From: JAOAIV01 sp038849555
GTDB taxonomy: Archaea > Thermoproteota > Bathyarchaeia > Bathyarchaeales > Bathycorpusculaceae
Direction: 5' to 3'
NCBI GenBank assembly: GCA_038849555.1
Contig: JAWCMT010000002.1
Span: forward strand, 1 to 64,000
DNA length: 64,000 bases
Below the pieces are notes generated by a model. That model made no database searches and was not told where the DNA came from. It saw only the letters and a list, made by a program, of their open reading frames with translations. The translations under genes and the position numbers were made by a program. Positions 34,226 to 43,743 of this stretch are shown here, piece by piece. How positions within the stretch are numbered: the stretch's first letter is position 1; each line of letters starts with the position of its first letter.

Positions 34226-34328
34226 TCCGCTGTCACGGCTAATACCAATTGCAGTGGAAAATATAAACAATGCTCTGATATACGGCAGTATTTCTTCTGT
34301 ATTTTTATCGCCACAATTAGGCATGTGC

Positions 34329-34553
34329 TTACTTTAGAAAATCCCTGAAAAAAGTGGAAAACGAGTATAAGGCGAAGAACCAAAAAGTAACAGCTGAGAC
34401 TATGCATACATGCACTGCGAAGCCATCATATTTGGAGGCTATTAGCCAATCAATGCAGAAACCAGTAGAGGGGTCTATTGAGTAACCAACAAGCATAAGA
34501 GTTAAGCAAAAGAACAAAGGCGCAAATGGAACGCTTAAATAATTTCCGTTCAT
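34329..34553 (-). CDS. Small two-helix membrane protein (74 aa), possible
   Basis: Two hydrophobic segments (PLFFCLTLMLVGY and VSAVTFWFFALYSFSTFF) around GFCIDWLIASKYDGF. A diverged copy of this segment occurs at 60165-60356 in DNA and protein. It is divergent from cysS, 24 nt away. No function known. Because of its size the call is moderate, but the homologous second copy supports a real family. Confidence 0.5.
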   Translation of the reverse strand: MNGNYLSVPFAPLFFCLTLMLVGYSIDPSTGFCIDWLIASKYDGFAVHVCIVSAVTFWFFALYSFSTFFRDFLK

Positions 34554-34577
34554 GTATCACAGCATAGAGGACGATAA

Positions 34578-36005
34578 ATGAACATCCCCATTACAAGTAT
34601 ACGCTTTTTCAATACGTTAACGCGTAAGAAAGAAATTTTCATGCCAATAGAACCATACAAAGTGCGAATGTACACGTGCGGACCCACAGTCTACGATTAC
34701 GCGCACATCGGCAATTTCCGCGCTTTCCTTTTTGAAGACTTGCTGAAACGGTGGCTTGAATACCGCGGTTTTGAGGTCACGCATGTCATGAACCTAACGG
34801 ATGTGGATGATAAAACCATAAGAGGCGCTCAGAAGCAGCAGATTCCCTTGGCGAAGTACACGGAGTATTACATAAACGCCTTTTTTGAAGACATCAAAGC
34901 ACTTAACATTAAACCCGCCAACTATTACCCGCGTGCCACAGAGCACATTCCAGAAATGGTGGCGCTGATACAGACGCTGCTGCAGAAGGGCTATGCGTAC
35001 AAAGCCGCAGACAACTCCATCTACTATGCCATCAGAAAATTCAAAGATTACGGCAAACTCAGCCACATCAAAATCAAAGAGCTCAAAGAAGGAGCAAGAG
35101 TAAAAACAGACGAGTACGAGAAGGAGGAGGCACATGACTTTGCCCTGTGGAAAGCCTGGACACCTGAGGATGGCGATGTTTTCTGGGAAACGCCGCTTGG
35201 AAAAGGCAGGCCTGGCTGGCATATTGAATGCTCCGCTATGTCTATGAGGTATCTAGGCGAAACATTTGACATCCACTGCGGCGGCGTTGACAATATTTTT
35301 CCGCATCATGAAAACGAAATCGCGCAGAGTGAAGCGGCAACGGGCAAAAAATTCGTCAACTACTGGCTACACAACGAGCACTTGCTGGTTGACGGAAAAA
35401 AGATGTCGAAGAAACTCGGCAATTTTTACACGCTACGCGACCTACTTAAGCGGAGCTTCGACCCGATTGCAATCAGGTTTCTGCTAATGTCCACGCATTA
35501 CCGCGCGCAGCTTAACTTCACCTTCGAAGGGCTGAACGCGGCGCATACAGCAGTGGAGCGGCTGCGAAACTTCATGAGGCGCTTACAGGAGGCAGACGGA
35601 AAAGGCAGCGGGGGAAAGGCTGCTTCGCTAATGGGCGAGGCGGAAGCACGCTTCACCGAAGCGATGGATGATGACTTAAACATAAGCGTAGCCTTGAGCG
35701 CACTATTTGATTTCGTCCGCGAAGTGAACGCACTGCTTGATGCAAATCTGGTAAGCAGAAAAGAAGCAAACGAAATTTCGGGCTTTATGCGGCGTTTAGA
35801 TAAAGTTCTAGGCGTGATTGGCGAGGTGAAAACCGAGGAAGCTCTACCGAAAGAAGTTGAAGAGTTAATTAAAGAACGGGAAGAAGCGCGGAAAACAAAA
35901 GACTGGGCACGCGCAGATGCGCTTAGGCTGAAACTACGGGAGATGGGCGTAATAATTGAGGATACGCCTCAAGGCGTCAGGTGGCGCTTGGTAAAGAAGA
36001 CGTAA
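34578..36005 (+). CDS. cysS: Cysteinyl-tRNA synthetase
   Basis: 475 aa. CGPTVYDYAHIGNFRA (about residues 34-49) with the HIGN form of HIGH, the zinc ligand Cys34, the CGGVDNIFPHHENEIAQSE segment, and KMSKKLGNF (about 275) are diagnostic of CysRS. Its 3' end overlaps the convergent lipoate-ligase-like gene by 29 nt. Confidence 0.96.
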   Translation: MNIPITSIRFFNTLTRKKEIFMPIEPYKVRMYTCGPTVYDYAHIGNFRAFLFEDLLKRWLEYRGFEVTHVMNLTDVDDKTIRGAQKQQIPLAKYTEYYINAFFEDIKALNIKPANYYPRATEHIPEMVALIQTLLQKGYAYKAADNSIYYAIRKFKDYGKLSHIKIKELKEGARVKTDEYEKEEAHDFALWKAWTPEDGDVFWETPLGKGRPGWHIECSAMSMRYLGETFDIHCGGVDNIFPHHENEIAQSEAATGKKFVNYWLHNEHLLVDGKKMSKKLGNFYTLRDLLKRSFDPIAIRFLLMSTHYRAQLNFTFEGLNAAHTAVERLRNFMRRLQEADGKGSGGKAASLMGEAEARFTEAMDDDLNISVALSALFDFVREVNALLDANLVSRKEANEISGFMRRLDKVLGVIGEVKTEEALPKEVEELIKEREEARKTKDWARADALRLKLREMGVIIEDTPQGVRWRLVKKT

Positions 36006-36789
36006 CCTGCGCGTTTAGATTCCAAGCTGCAGTAGCATATTTTTGCTTGTAAAGCTTCCGTGCAAGCGCTGCTTCGTAATGCGTTAAAGCGCCAGCCACC
36101 AAGTGAATCTTCAACTTCGCCCTGAAGCCTTGAACAAGCGCGTTGGCAACAGTTTCCACTGAAACCGCGTGGCCAAGTTCATTTTGGATGGAGGTAATCT
36201 TTTTCTCGGCGATTTCAGCCGCTTGCGCGCAGTTATCGGTGAATTGCACACGGAGAAGCTGAAACATGCGCGGTAAATCCACGCTGAGCAGAAGTGTGCC
36301 ATGCTGCTGAATGACATTGCGCCTTAAGGTTTGCGCGCTACCACTGATTTTACGGCCCCTCACAGTGAGGTTAGGACAGTTTTTTGCGTCGCCGGCGTTG
36401 AAGTCAGCTGGCACTCCTAAAAGCCTTAAGGCATCTGTGATGGCAGAATACACAGCGGAGTAAGCCCCTACAGTGTCGCTTGTTCTACTTAAGTCATGTG
36501 CCTGCGCCGTTACGCTGTAGGTAACTTCGCCTGTCTGGTCATGGTAGACCGCTCCGCCGCCGCTGCTTCTGCGGACGAGGTCAACGCCGAGCTTCTGAAG
36601 CGCTTCCATGTAGACGACTTCTTGTGGATTCTGATTTTTGCCGATGCTCACGGCACTGGGTTTCCACTGGTAAAGCCTTAACGTGTTTGGAACAAAATGC
36701 TCGGAGCGTGAAATTAGAATAGCCTCATCGATGGCCATGTTCATGAATGCATCATAGGTTTGAAGCGGAATTAAACGCCATGTCTCCAT
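35977..36789 (-). CDS. lplA: Lipoate-protein ligase A family protein
   Basis: 270 aa. RRSSGGGAVYHDQTGEVTYSV-type segment (residues about 73-93) and GRKISGSAQTLRRN with the catalytic Lys are the lipoate/biotin ligase signature. It would attach lipoate (or octanoate) to the lipoyl domains of carrier proteins. Archaeal ligases often use a separate C-terminal accessory subunit; none is adjacent. The radical SAM gene at 40643 could supply lipoyl precursor (see findings). Confidence 0.88.
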   Translation of the reverse strand: METWRLIPLQTYDAFMNMAIDEAILISRSEHFVPNTLRLYQWKPSAVSIGKNQNPQEVVYMEALQKLGVDLVRRSSGGGAVYHDQTGEVTYSVTAQAHDLSRTSDTVGAYSAVYSAITDALRLLGVPADFNAGDAKNCPNLTVRGRKISGSAQTLRRNVIQQHGTLLLSVDLPRMFQLLRVQFTDNCAQAAEIAEKKITSIQNELGHAVSVETVANALVQGFRAKLKIHLVAGALTHYEAALARKLYKQKYATAAWNLNAQVTSSLPSAT

Positions 36790-36928
36790 GTTCTAAGCCT
36801 TCGTGGATGATTTCTGGCAGCGTTGCAGCTTAAAATCCTTATGCTCGTCAAGCTTAAATATAATGATGAAAACAACCAGCGCGCTGCATTGCCCTCAAGG
36901 ATAGAATTGCGTGAAGCGTGCTTTATCT

Positions 36929-38581
36929 TCAAAGAGTTAGCTGCTGGTTACTATTTCTCTTGGATTTACCCGCCTTTCTTGGTTTCAACAACAAAAGGTA
37001 TCCTGCAACTACTATTATGATTACTATTGCCACTATCGCTACAACTAAAACCGTTGGAAAAGGTGCTACAACGAAGTAAACTGTTTCAGAGACCCCTGTG
37101 TTTCCTACAAGGTCTGTGGCGTAAACTGTAAAGCTATGCGAGCCTTCGGAAAGCACAGCCAGAGTAACGTTCCCTGTTACAGTTACGTTATCTTGACCAT
37201 CAAGGCTGTAGCCTATCCATGAGGTTGGTTCATCCACTATGAAAACTGTTTTAATGTCGGTTTCGCCGTAGCTCCTGTTTTCTGGTATCAGAACCGTGAT
37301 TTTCGGGGGAACTGTATCCACGGAAAAGTAAACAGCTTCAGAAGAAACAACGTTTCCAAAAGTGTCGTTAACCGAAAACACAAGTTTATGCGCTCCCTCA
37401 GCCAAATCAGACAAAACTGTATCTCCCGTAATCGTCACATTCGGTTGGTCATCTAAACTGTACCCTAACCAATTCGTTGGTCTATTAACCGAAATCACCA
37501 GCGGCACATTCTTAGAAGCATAAGTTTTATTTTCAGGAGACAAAAGCTGCAGCTGCGGCGGCACGGTTCCATATCCGACTGGTGCATAGCGCTCATTTGC
37601 AGCCAGCATATTTAATCCATCGAAGCCGCCGATTGCATAAATGGCGTCATCTACAACTGCAAGTCCCAGATATGCCCGAGCCGTCGGCATTAACCCGCCA
37701 GCGCTCCATTCATCCTTTTCAAAGTCATAGGCAAAGGTTGCGTTGCTGTAGTTGGTTTTGTCGAAGCCTCCTATCACGTAAATTCTCTTTGGCGCGGTTA
37801 CACCGCTGGTCACGCATGCCGCTGCGTGGCTCAAGGCAACAGGAAGCTCAGTGCGGCTACTCCATTCATCAGTTTCCGCGTTATAAACTTGATTAGAAGA
37901 GACGATAGTGACGTTTGATAAGCCTTCTTGGAATTGCCGTGCGCCTCCAATTACGTAAATTTTGCTGCCGACAACCGCTGAGGCATAGCCGAAAACAGGA
38001 ATAGGCATTGACGCCGCTTTGGTCCAAGTGTCTGTTTCTGGGTCGTAAACTTCGGTTACATTAAGTTCATGATAGAAGGGTTCAGTGCCCCAGTAAGCTT
38101 TTCCGCCGATAAGGTATATTTTGCCATCAACTACGCATGCGTCTAAGTCTGCTCGCGGGGTAGGCATTGCTGTTTTGGTTTCCCAAGTGTCTGTTGCGGG
38201 ATTGTAAACTTCATTTGCACCCGTGAATCCAGAAACAACATTATTACTGTCGCCAACTGTTCCGCCTATGCAGTAAATTTTGTTTTTGTAAACTGCGATG
38301 GCGAAGCCACTTCTTGCGGTGGGCATCGGCTTTTTGGTGGTCCACGTGTTTGTGGCAGGATTATACTCCTCAGTGATGGCGAGTTGTGTGTTGTTGCGTA
38401 TGCCTCCGATTGCATATATTTTTCCGTTGACAGCCGCGACACCCAGCCCTCCTCTCGGCGTAGGCATTGACGTTTTTATTGACCACTCGTTTTCAGACGC
38501 GTCAGCCGAAGGAAGCCGAAAGGCAGTCAGCAGCAAGGAAGCAATTAACACGCCTGTTAGCAATATGGGCAACTTTCTCAT
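36929..38581 (-). CDS. Kelch-repeat secreted surface protein with membrane anchor
   Basis: 550 aa with an N-terminal signal (LPILLTGVLIASLLLTAFRL), six or so kelch repeats (for example GKIYAIGG, NKIYCIGG, DAIYAIGG, residues about 40-335), then two near-repeated Ig-like domains (about 345-520; PTNWLGYSLDDQPNVTITGD and PTSWIGYSLDGQDNVTVTGN), a C-terminal helix (VLVVAIVAIVIIIVVAGYLLLL) and a basic tail. It is an extracellular anchored propeller for binding sugars or partner proteins. Ligand unknown. Confidence 0.85.
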   Translation of the reverse strand: MRKLPILLTGVLIASLLLTAFRLPSADASENEWSIKTSMPTPRGGLGVAAVNGKIYAIGGIRNNTQLAITEEYNPATNTWTTKKPMPTARSGFAIAVYKNKIYCIGGTVGDSNNVVSGFTGANEVYNPATDTWETKTAMPTPRADLDACVVDGKIYLIGGKAYWGTEPFYHELNVTEVYDPETDTWTKAASMPIPVFGYASAVVGSKIYVIGGARQFQEGLSNVTIVSSNQVYNAETDEWSSRTELPVALSHAAACVTSGVTAPKRIYVIGGFDKTNYSNATFAYDFEKDEWSAGGLMPTARAYLGLAVVDDAIYAIGGFDGLNMLAANERYAPVGYGTVPPQLQLLSPENKTYASKNVPLVISVNRPTNWLGYSLDDQPNVTITGDTVLSDLAEGAHKLVFSVNDTFGNVVSSEAVYFSVDTVPPKITVLIPENRSYGETDIKTVFIVDEPTSWIGYSLDGQDNVTVTGNVTLAVLSEGSHSFTVYATDLVGNTGVSETVYFVVAPFPTVLVVAIVAIVIIIVVAGYLLLLKPRKAGKSKRNSNQQLTL

Positions 38582-38777
38582 TAGCGACGATGCTCCCTGT
38601 GGCTCTCAGTAATAAAATGCACTTTATCCTTATATGGTTAAAGGCTTTTGGCAATAGCCAAGACACATTTGTGGTATCCCACGCGGACAGTTTTGAACTT
38701 CGATCTGCGGCTTTTACACATAGAAGTGTAAAGAAAACCCAAATAGCACAACGCGCTTAGATAAAGCATAGAGGTTT

Positions 38778-39908
38778 ATGTTGCGAACAGGCGTAGCTAA
38801 TCTGCCGCTTCACGGAGGAAAGGCACCTGCTTGGCTGACAAGCCGCATGTGCAAACTCGCCAAGGAAATAGCCAGCATCATAATAGACGAGTATGGCTCA
38901 AGCGTGTTCATAAGGCGCATTTCAGACCCGTACTGGTTTCAAGCGCTCGGCTGCGTTTTGGGCTATGATTGGCACAGTTCAGGCGTGACCACCGTGCTAA
39001 CCGGTGTCCTCAAGCAGGCTTTGTCGCCTGATGAGCATGGCATAGCCGTTTGCGGAGGAAAGGGTAGGGCATCACGGAAAACGCCCATGGAAATTGCCGA
39101 GGTCGGCGAGAGATTTGGGTTTTCAGAAGAGACCGTTGAAGCGCTAACATACACGAGTAGAATGACCGCCAAGGTTGATAACGCGGCGATTCAAGCAGGC
39201 TACCCGCTTTATCACCATGCTTTCATCGTGACTGAGGATAAGCAGTGGGCGGTTATCCAACAGGGCATGAGCGAAGACCGCACCGCACGCCGCTACCACT
39301 GGCTATCCGATAACGTGGCAGATTTGGTCATTGAGCCGCACAACGCTATAGTTGGCGAGACAAAGCGGCAAAAAGTTTTGGATATGACTGCAAAAGCCAG
39401 CGAAGGCGCACGCAAAGCTTCCGTGGACATAGCCAAAGAACGCCCCTCCAAAGTTATGCGGCTGTTCGAGGCCGCGAGGCCGCTGCATCAGCGGTCGCTG
39501 CTGGAATGGCTTCCCGATGCTGAAAATGACAGGTGGCATCAATCGTTTGAGGCGCTATGCATGCCAAGAAGCATAAACTGGGAAACAATGAGTCGAATTT
39601 ACGAGTTTCAACCACGAAATTACGAGGAGCTCTTAAGCGTGAAAGGCGTTGGCCCAGCAACTGTGCGTGGTTTAGCTCTTGTGGCTGAATTAATCTACGG
39701 TGAAAAACCAAGCTGGGAAGACCCAGTTAGGTTTAGCTTCGCCTATGGCGGTAAGGACGGTGTGCCGTTTCCCGTAAACCGCAGAGCCATGGACGAGTCA
39801 ATTCAGCTACTCCGGCAAGCAGTAGAAGCCGCGAAGATTGGTGATAAGGAGAAGATGCAGTCGCTGCAGAGGCTTCGCCGGCTTATTCCGGAAAAGGTAA
39901 ATTCTTAA
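38778..39908 (+). CDS. DUF763 domain protein
   Basis: 376 aa. The start MLRTGVANLPLHGGKAP and the region SDPYWFQALGCVLGYDWHSSG are typical of DUF763, a family found mainly in archaea and some bacteria. The C-terminal part has an HhH-like segment (ELLSVKGVGPATVRGLA, about residue 290), suggesting DNA binding. Function unknown; DNA metabolism is a fair guess. Confidence 0.9.
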   Translation: MLRTGVANLPLHGGKAPAWLTSRMCKLAKEIASIIIDEYGSSVFIRRISDPYWFQALGCVLGYDWHSSGVTTVLTGVLKQALSPDEHGIAVCGGKGRASRKTPMEIAEVGERFGFSEETVEALTYTSRMTAKVDNAAIQAGYPLYHHAFIVTEDKQWAVIQQGMSEDRTARRYHWLSDNVADLVIEPHNAIVGETKRQKVLDMTAKASEGARKASVDIAKERPSKVMRLFEAARPLHQRSLLEWLPDAENDRWHQSFEALCMPRSINWETMSRIYEFQPRNYEELLSVKGVGPATVRGLALVAELIYGEKPSWEDPVRFSFAYGGKDGVPFPVNRRAMDESIQLLRQAVEAAKIGDKEKMQSLQRLRRLIPEKVNS

Positions 39909-39949
39909 ACGTAAACGATGCTTAAGATGAAGTTCAGGAGGCGTAGTTG

Positions 39950-40603
39950 ATGCAAAAATTGAGAAGCGTAACGTGGCTTAAAATCTCAGGATTCTGCGGC
40001 TTATTGACGCCTATCGTGGCGTTTTCAGGTATTTTCCTAGCCATTTATTTCGCGCCCGAATTCAGTTGGACGCATAATGCTTTGAGCGATTTAGGCGTGA
40101 TGGCCGGCGTCACTGCAGCTCTTTTCAATTATGGCTTAATCGGCAGCGGCGTTTTAGGCTTAATCTTCGCAACTAGCCTACCTAGCGTAGTAAGTCTTTT
40201 GGAAGTCTCGTCTGCTGACGGTCAATCGCGTGTTATTCCCCATAGAGGACACGTTGGCGCGTTGTTCTTTTTGTCGGCATGCATAGCGCTTACAGCCATC
40301 GGCGTCTTTCCTGAGGATGCTAAACCCATGCACTTTATTGCTTCAGTGGCGTTCTTCGTGCTGCTGATTTGTGCTTTATTGAGTTTAGGCATCGGGTTCT
40401 GGCAATTGAAACAGAAACAGTGGGCGGCATTCACGCTACTATTTGGCGCTGTTGCCGCTGCACCTTGGCTACTGCTGTTGGTGGTTCGCTATGTTTCAGG
40501 CGTAGCTATCCCCGAGTTCATAGCAGCTGTTGCCGGCGGATTGTGGGCAGCAATTTTCGGCTTCAAGATGCTGCAGCTAGCGTCACGTGCAAAAGAGCTA
40601 TAG
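39950..40603 (+). CDS. DUF998 family membrane protein
   Basis: 217 aa from ATG 39950 with six membrane helices. LKISGFCGLLTPIVAFSGIF and FSWTHNALSDLGVMAG match the DUF998 pattern. Family function unknown. Follows DUF763 by 41 nt, so it may be in the same transcript. Confidence 0.85.
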   Translation: MQKLRSVTWLKISGFCGLLTPIVAFSGIFLAIYFAPEFSWTHNALSDLGVMAGVTAALFNYGLIGSGVLGLIFATSLPSVVSLLEVSSADGQSRVIPHRGHVGALFFLSACIALTAIGVFPEDAKPMHFIASVAFFVLLICALLSLGIGFWQLKQKQWAAFTLLFGAVAAAPWLLLLVVRYVSGVAIPEFIAAVAGGLWAAIFGFKMLQLASRAKEL

Positions 40604-40642
40604 TGCAGAACGCGGATTTCGTGAAAGGCACCGTCTTATGCG

Positions 40643-41647
40643 CTACTTCGAAGCACTTCGAAACGCGGCATCCACGTATATTTGGGCGCAACAGTAGCCT
40701 GAAAAGCTTAACGCGTAACCCTGCGTATCAGCGTATCTAATGGCTTCTTCGCTTGGAAACGCTATGGCGTCGACGCCCGCCTTCAGCGCTAAGACATCGG
40801 TTTCAGCACGGTGCTTTGCCTTCGGCCGCATGCAGCCCAACACCAGCGGCGTTTCAGGAAACATCAAACGTGCGACAGTAGCTACACGGGCGATGTCGAT
40901 TGGCGCTGGCGGCTTAGTCTTGGCCATGGCGGTGCCGTGTATGGGCATGAAGGCAATTATGACTATGGCAGAGGGTTTCACTGCAGCGATTAGCCTAAGC
41001 GCTTCGTATTCTCCCTTCAATTTTCCATCGTGAAGCCCGACGATAACATGGGGCACAAAATTTAACCCAGCCTCTTGCAGGGCAAGCAGCGAACGCGCGT
41101 AATCTTGGACACCCGCTTTCAGATTGCATACTTTTTTTATGGTTTCGTCTGCGCCAATTACGTCTATTAGCGCCGCGTCAACGCATGCCTCTTTAAGCGC
41201 TACTGCGGTTTCTGCATCAATTATGCCTGTGTGGACGAAGACGGTTAAGCCTAACTCGCGCTTAATTGCAGCGACGGCAGGGATGAAGGGCTTAAGTGGA
41301 ACGGAACCATCTGGCTGGCATCCGCCGCTGATTAGGCAGCCTTCAGCGCCATCCCGCTTAAACGTAACAGCCGTCTGGAAGAGCTTTTCAGGCGTGTTTG
41401 CCGAATGCATGGTTCGCAGGATTTTGCCGCCGCAGTGCTTGCAGTTAAGCGCGCACGCCCTGCCAGTCACAGATACCGTGGGAAACAAATTTGGCGACGC
41501 ATGGTAATAGCGCGTTTTATAAGGCATGAAGCTTGGCGCGTAAAATCGCACTGTTCTCGGCGCTTGCACAAGCGCATGGCTGTCCAGCAAGCTTAGAAGG
41601 TTCTCGGAGCTTATGTTCCAAAGTGTTTCTGGAGAAAGCGGCTGCAT
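40643..41647 (-). CDS. Radical SAM protein (COG1856-like), possible LipS-type lipoyl synthase subunit
   Basis: 334 aa. The radical SAM cluster motif is CALNCKHCGG (CxxxCxxC, near residue 63), and SVTGRACALNCKHCGGK matches a biotin-synthase-like archaeal radical SAM group. C-terminal CCAQIYVDAAF may ligate a second Fe-S cluster. Related archaeal proteins act as two-part lipoyl synthases (LipS1/LipS2). With the lipoate-ligase-like gene 4 kb away this is a candidate LipS subunit, but it is single here and the second subunit is not in the window. Confidence 0.75.
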   Translation of the reverse strand: MQPLSPETLWNISSENLLSLLDSHALVQAPRTVRFYAPSFMPYKTRYYHASPNLFPTVSVTGRACALNCKHCGGKILRTMHSANTPEKLFQTAVTFKRDGAEGCLISGGCQPDGSVPLKPFIPAVAAIKRELGLTVFVHTGIIDAETAVALKEACVDAALIDVIGADETIKKVCNLKAGVQDYARSLLALQEAGLNFVPHVIVGLHDGKLKGEYEALRLIAAVKPSAIVIIAFMPIHGTAMAKTKPPAPIDIARVATVARLMFPETPLVLGCMRPKAKHRAETDVLALKAGVDAIAFPSEEAIRYADTQGYALSFSGYCCAQIYVDAAFRSASK

Positions 41648-41681
41648 GAATTCTCGCTACGAAAAAAGCGCTGGGACTTAC

Positions 41682-42035
41682 TTAACAGTTTTTATTTCTT
41701 CCTGCGCGTTTTGGCGCTTCCTCGTTGAATTCTGACAGTGCTGGCAGCATCTTTAAGGCGTCGTTTACGTTTTCAATCATTGTTTGCAGCTTCTCAAGGC
41801 GTTTCGTGAGGGCAAGTGTTTTGTAAATCGCTAAGCCACGCTGCGAGAGAGCATAGCGTGTCTTCGTTTTGTAATTGCGTTCTTCCACTAAGCCGCATTT
41901 TAGGAGAAAGTCAAGCCGCTGGCGGATGGCAAGGCAGTCCATGTTGCATGCGTAGGCGATGCCGTCAACTGTCAAGTTTCTATCGGCTAATGCGGATAGT
42001 ATTTCCTCGTAGAGTTCAAGTTTTGATTTGTGCAT
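41682..42035 (-). CDS. Winged-helix transcriptional regulator
   Basis: 117 aa from ATG 42035 (a longer frame to 42122 is likely not used). MHKSKLELYEEILSALADRN followed by a winged-helix (CNMDCLAIRQRLDFLLKCGLVEER, KTRYALSQRGLAIYKTLA), a common archaeal type, and a C-terminal coiled helix. Located just upstream of the radical SAM gene in the same direction (34 nt), so may regulate it. Confidence 0.7.
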   Translation of the reverse strand: MHKSKLELYEEILSALADRNLTVDGIAYACNMDCLAIRQRLDFLLKCGLVEERNYKTKTRYALSQRGLAIYKTLALTKRLEKLQTMIENVNDALKMLPALSEFNEEAPKRAGRNKNC

Positions 42036-42203
42036 GCCTGCACGCTCTGCATCTTCAAAGGAAAGCGCTTTTTTGGATAAAGAATTTGTGAAGCCGAAAT
42101 CTTGAACCAGAAACACGCACAAAACTAAGAATCAACAATTACTGCGGCAGATATTTACCTTGACGCTTCTGTTTATCGCAGCTTCAAAAGGGCTCATCGC
42201 TAT

Positions 42204-43559
42204 TTAGGTTGGATGATTTTCCCGTGCTTTTTTGCCGCGATAAGCGCGTAAACCTAAGCAAACGTTGAGCGCTACAGCTGCAATGACTGCAACAGCCATT
42301 ACTATAGTTTGGTCTTCTTCATTTTGAATTTCTGGACTAGGCGTTGGAGTTCCCTGCTGCAGAGTGGGTGTGGGGCTAGATGTTCCAGGCGTGGGGCTAG
42401 CGGGTGCAGGCTGTGTTGCGGTCAAGTCTTCTTCTTCGATATCCGGAGGCTGGGGCGTTTCACCGGGCATTAGCGGCCAAGAAACTTCGATCCTAGTGCG
42501 GGGTTCTGGAGCCTGAGGGTTTGGTGCTGTCAGAAATGGTATGAATGTAACTGTACCCATGTTGAAGTCGTGTTTGCTGTCGTAGATTCTTTTGCTTATT
42601 TCTTGCGTGTCGGTGGTTCCCCACCAATTGTAAGTAGCGTTGACATCATTTTTAAAAGGATTAGTTAATTTAATGAAGTAACCTTGGCAACCAATTATGT
42701 TGTTGTAATTGATTGAGTGAGCGCCGCTATATTTTAAATAGAATGCAACATCGGGATTGACGAGTGTGTTGTTCTGAATGATACAGTTTCCATCACCCGC
42801 TTCTATGCCTAGACCTGTGATCAAGTTCCATTCAACCACTCCAGACCGTATCTTAATAGTGCCCGTTATTATGTTACCAGAGATACGAGCTGCACCCACA
42901 TTAATCCCTCCGTCAATAGTGTTATTTAAAATAACTACAGAATCCCCAGTAAGCTCTTTAATGGTGTTGTTTATAATGGTACCTCCATTACAACCGACAA
43001 ACGATATGGTATTATTTATAACTAGGACATTATCAGCGTCGAGGACACCTCTTACGACGTTGTTTGAAAATGTCATCTTCCCACAATTGTAACCAAAGTC
43101 AATCTTGCGCTCTATTAACCCTATAATGAAATTGGAATTTATTTTAGGAGTGGCATTAACAATGCGTAACCTTGTTATTTCCAGAAATGCATTTTCTATT
43201 ATGCTGCCCGAACCCGTTTGCTCATCCCAACGTGAACTCATGATTTTTAACTCCTTTCCACTTATTCGAATCAGATCATCACTACGACCTATCGCCCGTA
43301 ACGTGCCATTCACTTGTATGTAATACTCATTAAGGTTCACTGTAGCCCACGCTTCAATCGTTAAAGTCACGCCTTCTTTTACCAGCACAGGCCCAGTAAG
43401 ACTGTAAGGACTTTTTGCCTTTGTCCACTTAGCGTCTGCGCTGATTACGCCAATAACCTCCGTAGACGCATGCGCCACACTAAAATACGCGGCGCCGGCT
43501 AACGCTTGCCAACCAACCAGAATAGCCATCAAAAGTAAACCAAAAAACGGCCGAATCAC
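42204..43559 (-). CDS. Beta-helix secreted surface protein with C-terminal anchor
   Basis: 451 aa with a signal peptide (FFGLLLMAILVGWQALAGAAY), a parallel beta-helix-like region (about residues 95-330) with repeated N-rich turns (ISGNIITGTIKI, IQNNTLVNP, INYNNIIG), a Pro/Thr-rich linker (about 370-420: PTPGTSSPTPTLQQG), a C-terminal helix (IVMAVAVIAAVALNVCLGL), and a basic tail. A likely glycan-binding or structural surface protein. No catalytic site seen. Confidence 0.8.
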   Translation of the reverse strand: MIRPFFGLLLMAILVGWQALAGAAYFSVAHASTEVIGVISADAKWTKAKSPYSLTGPVLVKEGVTLTIEAWATVNLNEYYIQVNGTLRAIGRSDDLIRISGKELKIMSSRWDEQTGSGSIIENAFLEITRLRIVNATPKINSNFIIGLIERKIDFGYNCGKMTFSNNVVRGVLDADNVLVINNTISFVGCNGGTIINNTIKELTGDSVVILNNTIDGGINVGAARISGNIITGTIKIRSGVVEWNLITGLGIEAGDGNCIIQNNTLVNPDVAFYLKYSGAHSINYNNIIGCQGYFIKLTNPFKNDVNATYNWWGTTDTQEISKRIYDSKHDFNMGTVTFIPFLTAPNPQAPEPRTRIEVSWPLMPGETPQPPDIEEEDLTATQPAPASPTPGTSSPTPTLQQGTPTPSPEIQNEEDQTIVMAVAVIAAVALNVCLGLRAYRGKKARENHPT

Positions 43560-43743
43560 CCTAATGACTCACCAATAAAATACTACGTGCATAGGATTTT
43601 TATCATTTGCTCCTTTTCTGGGAGCCCACAGTGGCGGTAGAGCAGGAAACAGCACGCATATTTACATTTTTATACACTGCGTTCTTGCTTAAGGCAGATA
43701 AATACAACCACAAAGCCAAAAGGAAATAACAAGGGAAAGGAGG

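Noticed and set aside
34794..35222. Antisense frame of 142 aa within cysS
   Set aside because: Shadow of CysRS codons; the hydrophobic run arises from the opposite strand of acidic/basic codons.
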